The notes below the pieces were generated by a model, which saw nothing but the letters and a program-made list of their open reading frames with translations, had not been told where the DNA came from and made no database searches. This document shows positions 6,970 to 13,485 of a stretch of DNA of 18,659 bases, piece after piece; position 1 is the first letter of the stretch, and each line of letters starts with the position of its first letter. A program made the position numbers and the translations under genes. Source of the DNA: JACZQZ01 sp046756945 (GTDB lineage: Bacteria; Pseudomonadota; Alphaproteobacteria; Rhodospirillales; 2-02-FULL-58-16). The DNA is taken from positions 1 through 18,659 of the forward strand of contig JBHHXI010000054.1 in NCBI GenBank assembly GCA_046756945.1. Reading direction: 5' to 3'.

Positions 6970-7751
6970 TGGATCCCCAGATAGGCTTCCTGCACCAGTT
7001 TGTCCTCCGCCACGTCCTGATAGGGGCCCTCGCAGATCTTCTGGCCGAAGTTGAGGACCACGCAGGTGTCGGTGATGCGCTCGATGACGCCCATTTCATG
7101 CTCAATGATGATGATGGTCAAATCCTCCAGGCGCTCCCTGATCTCGAGAATATCGTCCATCAGCTCCTTCGTCTCGTCGTGGGTCATGCCGGCCGACGGC
7201 TCGTCGAGCAAAAGAAGCTTGGGGCGGCTGATCAGGGCGCGGCAGATCTCGATCCGCCGGCGGTCGATCATCGGAAACGTGCCGACCGCCTCGAACATGC
7301 GGTCGGCCAGGGGCGGGTCGAACACCTTCACCAGCTCCCGGGCGCGTTCGAAATTCTCCTTGAACTGCCGCTCGAAGTCCTTGCGCACGACCAGGTTGAA
7401 CCACAGGCCCTGGTCCAGGCGCATGTGATTGCCGACCATGACGTTGTCGAAAACGGACAACGACAACGACAGCCGCGAACGCTGGAAGGTACGGGCGATG
7501 CCGGCCCGGTAGACGGCCTGCGGCGACAGATCCGTGATGTCCTTGCCGTCGAATTCGACGACGCCGCCGCTCGTCGGATAGATGCCGGTGACGACGTTGA
7601 AGAACGTCGTCTTGCCCGAACCGTTGGGGCCGATCAGGCCGAGGATCTCTTGCGGGCGGACCGCGATATCCAGCGAATCCACGGCGACCAGGCCGCCGAA
7701 CCGCTTGCTCAGGTCGCGCGACACCAGAAGGACATCCGCCGCGCCGGTCAT
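6966..7751 (-). CDS. livG: Branched-chain amino acid-type ABC transporter ATPase LivG, with atypical signature motif
   Basis: Second ATPase of the liv-type importer, 261 residues. The frame stays open far upstream, inside livM, but the ATG at 7751 overlaps the livM stop (ATGA, 7748-7751) and the homologous sequence begins there. Walker A is GPNGSGKTT (41-49), the Q-loop is FQRSR (Q90), Walker B is LLLLDE (179-184) and the H-loop is H218 (IIEHEMGVI). Where LivG proteins normally have an LSxGQ-type signature, this protein reads TFPMIDRRRIEICRAL (158-173): the Ser-Gly-Gly core is missing while the flanking RRxEI helix is intact, and no frameshift explains it. The D-loop region SAGMTHDE also departs from the usual AAGLNPxE. 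The transporter assignment stands, but the catalytic cycle may be asymmetric. Confidence 0.93.
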   Translation of the reverse strand: MTGAADVLLVSRDLSKRFGGLVAVDSLDIAVRPQEILGLIGPNGSGKTTFFNVVTGIYPTSGGVVEFDGKDITDLSPQAVYRAGIARTFQRSRLSLSLSVFDNVMVGNHMRLDQGLWFNLVVRKDFERQFKENFERARELVKVFDPPLADRMFEAVGTFPMIDRRRIEICRALISRPKLLLLDEPSAGMTHDETKELMDDILEIRERLEDLTIIIIEHEMGVIERITDTCVVLNFGQKICEGPYQDVAEDKLVQEAYLGIQ

Positions 7752-8914
7752 TTCGGTTGCCACCCCGGCAGGTAGGTCCTGAGCGGCCGCGGCAGCAGGC
7801 CCTCGGGACGGAACAGCAGGATCAGGATGACCATGGCGCCGAAAAGCAGGAACCGGTACTCCTGGATGACCTGCAGCTTCTCCGGCACGATGATGAGAAT
7901 CGTCGTCGCCACCACCAGTCCCCATGGATTTCCGATCCCGCCGAGCAGGATGATGGACACCAGGATCAGCGAATCGCCGAAGGTGAAATTGGTCGGCGCG
8001 ATGAAGCCAATCATCATGCCGTACAGGGCGCCGGCCACGCCGGTGAGGAAATTGCCCAGGGTAAACGCGGTGATCTTCCAACGCGTAATGTTGAGGCCGA
8101 AGCATGCCGCCGCCGTTTCGTCGAGGCGAACGGCGTCCAGATTGAGGCCGATCCACGAGCGTTCCAGCCGCCTGACGAAGGTGAAGGCGAGGGCAAGCAC
8201 GATCAGCCCGACCACGATGTAGTTCACATAGAAGGCCACCTCGATATCCTCGCCGATCTCGATGTTGTCGTTGAACTCCCAGCCGAACACGTTCATGCCG
8301 TCGACGGGCAGGCCCTGGGGACCGCCCAGGGTGTCGTTGACCTCGAGGAAGATCTTGAACAGAAGGGCGAAGGCGATGGTCACCACGGCGGAGTAGTGGC
8401 TGCGGGTGCGCAGCACGGGCAGGATCAGGAGCGAGCCGATGACCGCCGCCATGACGCCGCCGGCGACGAGGATGAGAAGATGGGGCATAGGGGTGCTTTT
8501 GGTCAGCACCGCGGCCGTGTAACAGCCGACGCCGAAGAACGCCGCGCCGGCGAAATTGAGCGTGCCGGCGTAGCCGAACTGGAGGTTCAGCCCCAGACAC
8601 GCGATGATATAGATGATCACCGTCGCCACCAGCAGAAGGACGAAATGGTCCTCGTAGAAAAACCCGGTCACCGCCAGGACCGCCACGACGATGACCACGT
8701 TCATGGCGTTTTCCCGTTCGGCGAAGCTGCGCCCGATGCGGGCCATGCCGCCGAACCGGGCGGCGGCCAGAACCGCGATCACGCCGGCCACCAGGAGCGC
8801 GGTGATGGCGGCCTGAGATTCCACGGCAAGCAGCAGGATCACGTAGACCGTCACCGCCACGGCGCTTCCGATGCCGGGCAGCAGGAAGGCGAATACGGCG
8901 CGCGCCCTGCTCAT
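7748..8914 (-). CDS. livM: Branched-chain amino acid-type ABC transporter permease LivM
   Basis: One of two inner-membrane permease subunits that form the substrate path. The 388-residue protein is very hydrophobic with about ten predicted helices. It has the conserved segments CLGLNLQFGYAGTLNFAGAAFFGVGCYTAA (from about residue 106), RSWIGLNLDAVRLDETAAACFGLN, which is the coupling loop to the ATPases, and LGGIGNPWGLVV with the closing LLFRPEGLLP motif. The N-terminus carries two to three extra helices compared with the shortest LivM proteins, as in E. coli. It starts four bases after the livH stop with only a weak ribosome binding site, so expression probably depends on coupling to livH; it overlaps livG by four bases. 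Confidence 0.95.
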   Translation of the reverse strand: MSRARAVFAFLLPGIGSAVAVTVYVILLLAVESQAAITALLVAGVIAVLAAARFGGMARIGRSFAERENAMNVVIVVAVLAVTGFFYEDHFVLLLVATVIIYIIACLGLNLQFGYAGTLNFAGAAFFGVGCYTAAVLTKSTPMPHLLILVAGGVMAAVIGSLLILPVLRTRSHYSAVVTIAFALLFKIFLEVNDTLGGPQGLPVDGMNVFGWEFNDNIEIGEDIEVAFYVNYIVVGLIVLALAFTFVRRLERSWIGLNLDAVRLDETAAACFGLNITRWKITAFTLGNFLTGVAGALYGMMIGFIAPTNFTFGDSLILVSIILLGGIGNPWGLVVATTILIIVPEKLQVIQEYRFLLFGAMVILILLFRPEGLLPRPLRTYLPGWQPK

Positions 8915-8918
8915 CGCG

Positions 8919-9839
8919 CTACACGCGCTCGCTGATCTTTTCGCTGATCAGGCCCGTTGGCCGCCAGGCCATGATGAGAATGATGACGCCGAAGGCGAAG
9001 ACGTCCTTGTAGGCGCTGGCAAAGGGCATGGCGAGGACGCCGATGGTTTGCAGGGCGGCAAACAGGAAGCCGCCGATGATGGCGCCGTAAATGTTGCCCA
9101 GGCCGCCGACGATGGCCGAGGAGAAGCCGATGACGCCGAGCAAAAGGCCCATGGCGAAATTGATCTCGCTGTAATACAGGCCGTGAAGGATGCCGGCGAA
9201 GGCGGCCAGCCCGGAGCCGATGGCAAAGGTGACGAGGACGATGAGGGTGAAGTTGATGCCCATGGTCTTGGCCGTTTCCTCGTCCTGGGCGACGGCGCGA
9301 ATGGCCAGTCCGAGCTTGGTCTTGTTGATCACCAGATGAATGCCGACGATGACCGCCAGCCCGGCCAGCAGCAGCACCATGCTGTCGATCCTGAGGGTGA
9401 AATTGCCGAAGGAATACGCCCCGGTGGGGAGCAGGGGCGGGAACCGCTGGGGATTGGCCCCGAGCGGGTAAAAGAGCCGGATGGCCTCGTGCAGCACGGT
9501 GCCCAGCATGAGGGTCAGCAGCAGCGTGTTCAAGGCCGGCGCCGCCTTCAGCGGCAGCACCAGGTAGCGGGCGATCACCGCGCCAAGCGCGGCCATGCAG
9601 ATGGTCGCCACCAGCAGCACGATCGTCACCTGGGCGGGGGCCCAGGTGATGCCGATCTTGCTCAGTCCCAGGTAGGTGGCAAGGCCGGTGAACGCGCCCA
9701 CCGTCAGCACGTCGCCGTGGGAGAAATTGATGATGTCCATCACCCCGAAAAACAGGGTGAAGCCGACGGCGACGAGGGCGTACATCATGCCCAGCATCAA
9801 GCCGTTCATGACGTACTGGCCAAACAGCCCGACATCCAT
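8919..9839 (-). CDS. livH: Branched-chain amino acid-type ABC transporter permease LivH
   Basis: The other permease subunit of the liv-type importer, 306 residues from the ATG at 9839. An upstream in-frame ATG at 9902 exists, but it would add a Pro/Arg-rich stretch lying inside the intercistronic hairpin, and the family N-terminus matches MDVGLFGQYVMNGL. About eight hydrophobic helices are present. Diagnostic segments are YALVAVGFTLFFGVMDIINFSHGD, the coupling loop GLAIRAVAQDEETAKTMGIN, and GFSSAIVGGLGNIYGAIIGG near the C-terminus. It is separated from livJ by 93 bases containing a 13-base-pair hairpin, and is followed after four bases by livM. Confidence 0.95.
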   Translation of the reverse strand: MDVGLFGQYVMNGLMLGMMYALVAVGFTLFFGVMDIINFSHGDVLTVGAFTGLATYLGLSKIGITWAPAQVTIVLLVATICMAALGAVIARYLVLPLKAAPALNTLLLTLMLGTVLHEAIRLFYPLGANPQRFPPLLPTGAYSFGNFTLRIDSMVLLLAGLAVIVGIHLVINKTKLGLAIRAVAQDEETAKTMGINFTLIVLVTFAIGSGLAAFAGILHGLYYSEINFAMGLLLGVIGFSSAIVGGLGNIYGAIIGGFLFAALQTIGVLAMPFASAYKDVFAFGVIILIMAWRPTGLISEKISERV

Positions 9840-9886
9840 GGGATGAGCCTTCAGGTCCGGAATTCGATAAAGGAGCCGCGGGCGGA

Positions 9887-9916
9887 CGGGCGGCCGGGCC
9901 ACTGCCCGGCCGCCCG
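9887..9916 (-). repeat. Very stable intercistronic hairpin between livJ and livH
   Basis: CGGGCGGCCGGGC (9887-9899) pairs perfectly with GCCCGGCCGCCCG (9904-9916) around the 4-base loop CACT, a 13-base-pair GC stem. It begins 17 bases after the livJ stop codon on the minus strand and has no T-tract after it. By analogy with other binding-protein operons it probably raises livJ message over livHMGF message by partial termination or by blocking 3' exonucleases; this is inference. Confidence 0.7.
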
Positions 9917-9932
9917 GATACTGCCTCGGGTC

Positions 9933-11111
9933 TTACCTGCCTTTCAGCTTACGCACGCCCTTGGCGTAGTCGCTGTCCTCCCAGACCGTCCATTTGCCGT
10001 CCTGGGCCACGTACTTGGTGATCACCGCGATGGTGTTCTGGCCGTGGTCGTCGAAGGCGACCTTGCCGGTGATCGTGTTCGCCGCGTTGGCGCCCTTGAC
10101 CTTGTTCAGGGCCTTGCGGACCTTCTTGCGGTCGGGCCCCACCGCCTCGATGGTGTCCAGGATCAGGTTCATGGCGGTGAAAGCGAAGGCGCCGTACGCC
10201 TCGGGAGGATCGGAATATCCCTGCTTGTTGTACTGGGCGAGGAAGAACTTGCCGCCCGGCAGTTTTTCCGTCGGCGCCCCTTCGCGGAAGGCCAACACGC
10301 CTTCGGCCAGGGGGCCGGAGCCCTGGAGGAAGGTATCCGAGACGATCCCCGAGGTGCCCTCCAACTGGGCCTTGAGACCCAGCTTTTCCATCTGCGCGCG
10401 GATGCGCACGCCGATGGGCGTCAGGCCGCCGAAATAGACCACGTCCGGCTTGAGGGACTTGATCTTGGTAAGCTCGGCCGAGAAATCCTGCTGGTCCGAC
10501 GTGACGCCGAAGGTGCCCAGGATCTTGCCGCCGTTCTTGGTCAGGAACTTGCTGAAATACTTGTTGTGGCCTTTGCCGTAGTCGGTGGTGTCGTGGATGA
10601 TGGCCCAGGTCTTGTACCCCAGCCCGGTCATGAACTTGGCGGCCGTTTCGTTCTGGTTGATCATGGTGCCGTTGACGCGATGCACTTCCTTGTAATTGTT
10701 GCCGTAGGTGATGTCGGGAAGCACCGCGCCCCAGACGATGATCGGCAGGCCGAACTTGTGATAGACGTCGACCGTGGTAATGGCCACCGCCGAGCAGTAA
10801 TGGGTGGCGGCGGCGATGACGTCCTTGTTGGCGCCCAGTTTCGTCGCCGCCTGGACGCCGATGTTCGGCTTGCATTCGTCGTCGAGCACGATGAGCTCGT
10901 ATTCGTACTTGGCCTTGGGATCGGCGTTGCGCAGACGCACCGCCAGGTCGGCGGAATTGCGGCCGCCGATGCCGTTCGACGACGTGCCCCCGCTCAGCGG
11001 TCCGATGAAGCCGACCTTGACCTTCTGCTTGGCGTCGGCGGCGGCCGAAGCCAGCCCCAAAGCCAGGGCCGCCGCGACGACGGCCAGATGGCGGAACCGT
11101 ATTCCTTTCAT
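9933..11111 (-). CDS. livJ: Periplasmic substrate-binding protein of a liv-type ABC transporter (LivJ-like)
   Basis: Type I periplasmic binding protein (Leu/Ile/Val-binding family) that captures ligand for LivHMGF. The 392-residue precursor has a Sec signal peptide: MKGIRFRH, a hydrophobic stretch, and a likely cut after SAAADA at residue 27. The mature protein opens with KVKVGFIGPLSGG, the usual first strand and ligand loop, and contains IVLDDECKPNIGVQAATKL, AAATHYCSAVAITTVDVYHKFGLP and DTTDYGKGHNKYF, all in the positions expected for the family. Ligand specificity in this family spans amino acids, amides, urea and aromatic acids, so the name livJ denotes family only. A strong GGGAGGGG precedes the ATG. 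It is the first gene of the seven-gene operon ending with msrB. Confidence 0.92.
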   Translation of the reverse strand: MKGIRFRHLAVVAAALALGLASAAADAKQKVKVGFIGPLSGGTSSNGIGGRNSADLAVRLRNADPKAKYEYELIVLDDECKPNIGVQAATKLGANKDVIAAATHYCSAVAITTVDVYHKFGLPIIVWGAVLPDITYGNNYKEVHRVNGTMINQNETAAKFMTGLGYKTWAIIHDTTDYGKGHNKYFSKFLTKNGGKILGTFGVTSDQQDFSAELTKIKSLKPDVVYFGGLTPIGVRIRAQMEKLGLKAQLEGTSGIVSDTFLQGSGPLAEGVLAFREGAPTEKLPGGKFFLAQYNKQGYSDPPEAYGAFAFTAMNLILDTIEAVGPDRKKVRKALNKVKGANAANTITGKVAFDDHGQNTIAVITKYVAQDGKWTVWEDSDYAKGVRKLKGR

Positions 11112-11459
11112 GGTAATACCCCTCCCAGGTTGCGCCCCCGCGCGGTTTGCTTGGGGACGGATACATTTTCACCGCTTTTTTTTCGTCCGGCGGCGTTTTC
11201 TCGATGTCGGCAGATGCTAGGCAGTCCGCGCCGGCTTTGCAAGTGCGTCCCGGGCGTCTCCCGCCCACCGGCCTGGCGGCCGCCGGGCGCGGGCGATTCC
11301 GGCCGCGATGTGTTCGTCGGGGAACGTCCGGTATTTCCGGGCTCCGCCGTTTACCGTGGAAGGACAAGGAAGGGGTTGCCGAAGAACCGCCTGATCGCCC
11401 GGGAACAGCCTTATTCCGCCCGAATTTCCGGTGGCCGGGTCACGGCACGGACATTGGTA
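11112..11459. promoter_or_regulatory. 348-base control region upstream of livJ
   Basis: No gene is supported here. The right part should hold the 3' end of the membrane cluster transcript and the left part the liv promoter. Visible elements are the livJ ribosome binding site, an 8-T run (11176-11183), a sigma-70-like promoter (11214-11242), an 18-base near-palindrome around GGCGGCCGCC (11275-11284), the motif TCCGGTATTTCC (11327-11338) shared with the dctP upstream region, and AATTTCCGGT (11423-11432), also shared. I see no clear intrinsic terminator for the membrane cluster. Confidence 0.5.
11214..11242 (-). promoter_or_regulatory. Candidate sigma-70-type promoter for the liv operon
   Basis: On the minus strand TTGCAA (11237-11242) is followed by a 17-base spacer and TAGCAT (11214-11219). 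Each hexamer matches the consensus at four of six positions with ideal spacing, about 100 bases upstream of the livJ ATG. Alphaproteobacterial promoters often match no better than this, but such matches also arise by chance. Confidence 0.4.
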
Positions 11460-11978
11460 TCAGATGCTTTCCTCGCGGGGATTGAAGATGCGCGGCGGCA
11501 ACGGGGGCCTTTTCTGCGGTGGCATCGGCGGCGGGAAGATATCGAAGTTGAGATCGCCCCATTCCTCCATGCTTCTCCGGTAAAACGGGTTCTTCAGGAT
11601 GATCGTCGAATTCTGTCGCACCGCGTCGTCGACCGCGTCCTCTAGCCTCTCCGCCAGTTTCAGGTTCCACGGGACGACGTAGGAACGGGGCTCGAATGAC
11701 CCGGCGAGACGCAGCCACAGATAGATCGATTCCCCTTCGTGCAGGCTGATGCCGAGCACGACCGCCTTCTCGGCGTTGCGCTGGTACCATTCGAAGCTCA
11801 TCGGCTTGGGCTTGCTCAGCATCTCGATCAACTGCATGTAGACAATGGGGATGAAGAGCGCGGTGATCGTTATCGCGAGCACCCTGACCCGGGTCGGCCG
11901 GGGGGCCCAGATGGCGATACTGGCAAGCGCGGCGGCGACTCCCGTCGCGCCGGCAAAGACATAGAACAGGATATCCAT
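11460..11978 (-). CDS. Two-TM membrane protein of unknown family, third gene of the channel-like cluster
   Basis: I do not recognise this 172-residue protein. It has two hydrophobic helices (about 3-25 and 33-55) joined by a short Arg-rich loop (PRPTRVR), which by the positive-inside rule puts the loop in the cytoplasm and the long C-terminal domain (56-172) in the periplasm. That domain has SFEWYQRNAEKAVVLGISLHEGE (61-83), a probable sheet around IYLWLRL and SYVVPWN, and a helix ERLEDAVDDAV. The tail is proline-rich (FPPPMPPQKRPPLPPR). Its ATG shares one base with the stop of the preceding gene (TGATG at 11976-11980), which argues that it works with the two upstream channel-like proteins, perhaps as an accessory or periplasmic adaptor. 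No catalytic motif is visible. Confidence 0.8.
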   Translation of the reverse strand: MDILFYVFAGATGVAAALASIAIWAPRPTRVRVLAITITALFIPIVYMQLIEMLSKPKPMSFEWYQRNAEKAVVLGISLHEGESIYLWLRLAGSFEPRSYVVPWNLKLAERLEDAVDDAVRQNSTIILKNPFYRRSMEEWGDLNFDIFPPPMPPQKRPPLPPRIFNPREESI

Positions 11979-12577
11979 CAGTTCGTCCCCGTAATCAGCG
12001 GCCGCCGGAGGGTGTTGACGCTGCCCGGCACCACGTCGCCGTCGGCGGTCAAGCGGAAGCGGAAGGCCGTCTCTTCCTGATTGTGCCGGGTCAGCTCGAC
12101 GACCGTCTTCAGGATCTGCCGCGTGTCCTCCAGCATTTTCTTGACGCTGACGACCACGTTCACGGGCACGGTGGTCTTTCGCGGCAGAGGCCCGTACATG
12201 TGCACGTTGACGATGTATTCGCCCGGAGGGATGCCGCGGCTGTAGGAGATCTCGTAGTTTTCGTCCGTGGCGTCTCCCTCCGTACCCAGATCATCCCTGA
12301 GCAGGTTGAAGGTGTGGCCACCCAGGTTCCAGAAACCCACGGGCATCTCGCGCGGCGCCTGTACCCACAGGTCCACGTCCACGGGCAGGTTGGCCGGCCA
12401 ATGGATTTCGACGATGACGTTGCCCGGAGCCGTCTGTTCCTCGGCCTCCTTTTTCGCCGAGGTGATGTGCGGCAGCAGCATGATCACCATCGCCACGAAG
12501 CCGATGAGCGCGAGGAGAATGACGTCGCGGAACACCGTTCCCCAGGTGTCCTCGTCAAGATAGTCGAGCTCCTGCAC
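11978..12577 (-). CDS. ExbD/TolR-like one-TM protein with a divergent beta-rich periplasmic domain
   Basis: A 199-residue protein with a short N-terminal cytoplasmic part, one membrane helix (about 17-37) and a periplasmic domain. The helix starts FRDVILLALIGF, which lines up with the F-x-D-x-x-L pattern of ExbD/TolR; D18 is at the place of their essential proton-carrying aspartate. The rest does not look like the usual ExbD/TolR periplasmic fold. It has VDVDLWVQAP (66-75), LLRDDLG (92-98) and PGEYIVNVHMYG (118-129), a layout reminiscent of the YfaP/DUF2135-type beta-sandwich domain, then a helix (143-163) and a final strand region. I start at a GTG at 12577, four bases after the preceding stop, with a weak ribosome binding site and likely coupled translation. 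It is probably the rotor/stalk partner of the channel protein. Confidence 0.8.
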   Translation of the reverse strand: MQELDYLDEDTWGTVFRDVILLALIGFVAMVIMLLPHITSAKKEAEEQTAPGNVIVEIHWPANLPVDVDLWVQAPREMPVGFWNLGGHTFNLLRDDLGTEGDATDENYEISYSRGIPPGEYIVNVHMYGPLPRKTTVPVNVVVSVKKMLEDTRQILKTVVELTRHNQEETAFRFRLTADGDVVPGSVNTLRRPLITGTN

Positions 12578-12581
12578 GGAC

Positions 12582-13190
12582 TTATCCCAGTTCCATGATC
12601 GTGGCGATGAGATCGACGGTCCCGGTCACCAGGATCCGGTAGTTGATGATGAGCCAGATATAGAGCACGGCGCCGACCAGGGTTGTGTGCAGCGCCACCG
12701 ACATCCCGTTGATGAGGATGGAAATCATGGATGCCACGTTCTCCACCTCCGTGGCGGCGGCCGGATCGACCCCGGACAGCGCGATGATGAAGCCGATGAC
12801 GGTTCCGATCAGCCCGAGGAAGATCAGCGTGTTGGCGATATGGCGTACGCCGACGATGCGGTCGGTGAATTTGAGCCGCAAAGCGTCCGCCTTGATGGAA
12901 AGACGTTCGGGATTGGCCCCCCGGACCTGGCTCAGGTATCTGCCGGCCCGGGACCGGGGGTCGGGAGTCCCCGCCTTGACGTCGTTCAGTTCCACGCTGT
13001 GGCGCCAAATCCCGGCGCCGCAGAGGACGAGGCCATACAGGAAGACGAGGAAGATGACGACCGACAGCTCCATCAAATAGGCCGTCAACACTCCGTCGAG
13101 CCATCCCTGGAAATAGGCGGCGACCAACAACCCGGTGGCCACGGTATTGACCAGGGCGAACCGGACGAAGAGCAAATATCTGTAAAGCAA
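12582..13190 (-). CDS. MotA/TolQ/ExbB family proton-channel-like membrane protein
   Basis: A 202-residue inner-membrane protein with about four helices (8-27, 38-61, 119-140, 153-184) and a cytoplasmic loop of about 55 residues between helices 2 and 3. The last two helices carry the family hallmarks: FLGLIGTVIGFIIALSG (124-140, with T130) and NGMSVALHTTLVGAVLYIWLI (161-181), which resemble the proton-path helices of MotA/TolQ/ExbB. Family members form a pentamer around a dimer of the ExbD/TolR/MotB partner and turn proton flow into mechanical work. The start is a TTG, chosen because GAGGGGGAGG stands eight bases before it and no ATG fits. It heads a tight three-gene cluster. No TonB, Pal or flagellar gene is nearby, so the driven process is unknown. 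Confidence 0.85.
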   Translation of the reverse strand: MLYRYLLFVRFALVNTVATGLLVAAYFQGWLDGVLTAYLMELSVVIFLVFLYGLVLCGAGIWRHSVELNDVKAGTPDPRSRAGRYLSQVRGANPERLSIKADALRLKFTDRIVGVRHIANTLIFLGLIGTVIGFIIALSGVDPAAATEVENVASMISILINGMSVALHTTLVGAVLYIWLIINYRILVTGTVDLIATIMELG

Positions 13191-13485
13191 CGCGATGCCC
13201 TCCCCCTCGTCACTGCGGACTGCCGCCCCCTGTCAGCCGCCATTCACAAGACGGCTTCCAGAAACGAGGCCACGATAGCGAACAACCCCGCTCATTAGAA
13301 GCATGTCAGCTATGTCCACTGCGGCGCAGTCGGCCAGGCGGTAGGAAAAAGAGATAGAGCAGCGGCCGCGGACAGCGGGCCGCAGCCTAAAGCGGGCGTC
13401 CGGTTGCCGTCGTTTTGTGATACTCTGTCTCCTGTCCGCGGTCCGCAGTGGAGCCGCAAAACGCCATTCAAGGGAGGACCCCGCC
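13191..13485. promoter_or_regulatory. Divergent control region between the channel-like cluster and gcvT-glyA
   Basis: This 295-base gap separates two divergent genes and should hold both promoters. On the minus strand TCTAAT (13294-13299) is a near-consensus -10 box, about 100 bases from the TTG start, without a convincing -35. On the plus strand TGATACTCT (13418-13426) could be an extended -10 for the fusion gene. GGGAGG (13472-13477) is the ribosome binding site of the fusion gene. I looked for the conserved core of a glycine riboswitch and do not see it. Confidence 0.4.
13199..13208 (-). promoter_or_regulatory. Strong ribosome binding site supporting a TTG start
   Basis: GAGGGGGAGG on the minus strand ends eight bases before the TTG at 13190-13188. 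It is one of the strongest Shine-Dalgarno sequences in the window and decides the unusual start of the channel-like gene. Confidence 0.7.

Noticed and set aside
6966..8600. 544-codon frame that would fuse extra sequence to the N-terminus of LivG
   Set aside because: The upstream part overlaps livM in another frame and is Arg/Pro/His-rich. LivG homology begins at the ATG at 7751, which overlaps the livM stop.
11275..11284. GGCGGCCGCC palindrome as an operator or terminator
   Set aside because: It has no loop, sits in very GC-rich DNA where such palindromes are frequent, and has no partner elements.
8871..11645. Very long open frame (924 codons) on the plus strand
   Set aside because: It is antisense to livM, livH, livJ and the two-TM gene, all of which have clear homology and ribosome binding sites. 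Its protein is rich in Gly, Arg, His, Asp and Gln without domains, as expected of an antisense frame in GC-rich DNA.
13330..13485. Glycine riboswitch in front of gcvT-glyA
   Set aside because: I searched by eye for the conserved core and the tandem aptamer layout and did not find them; the likely leader is also short.
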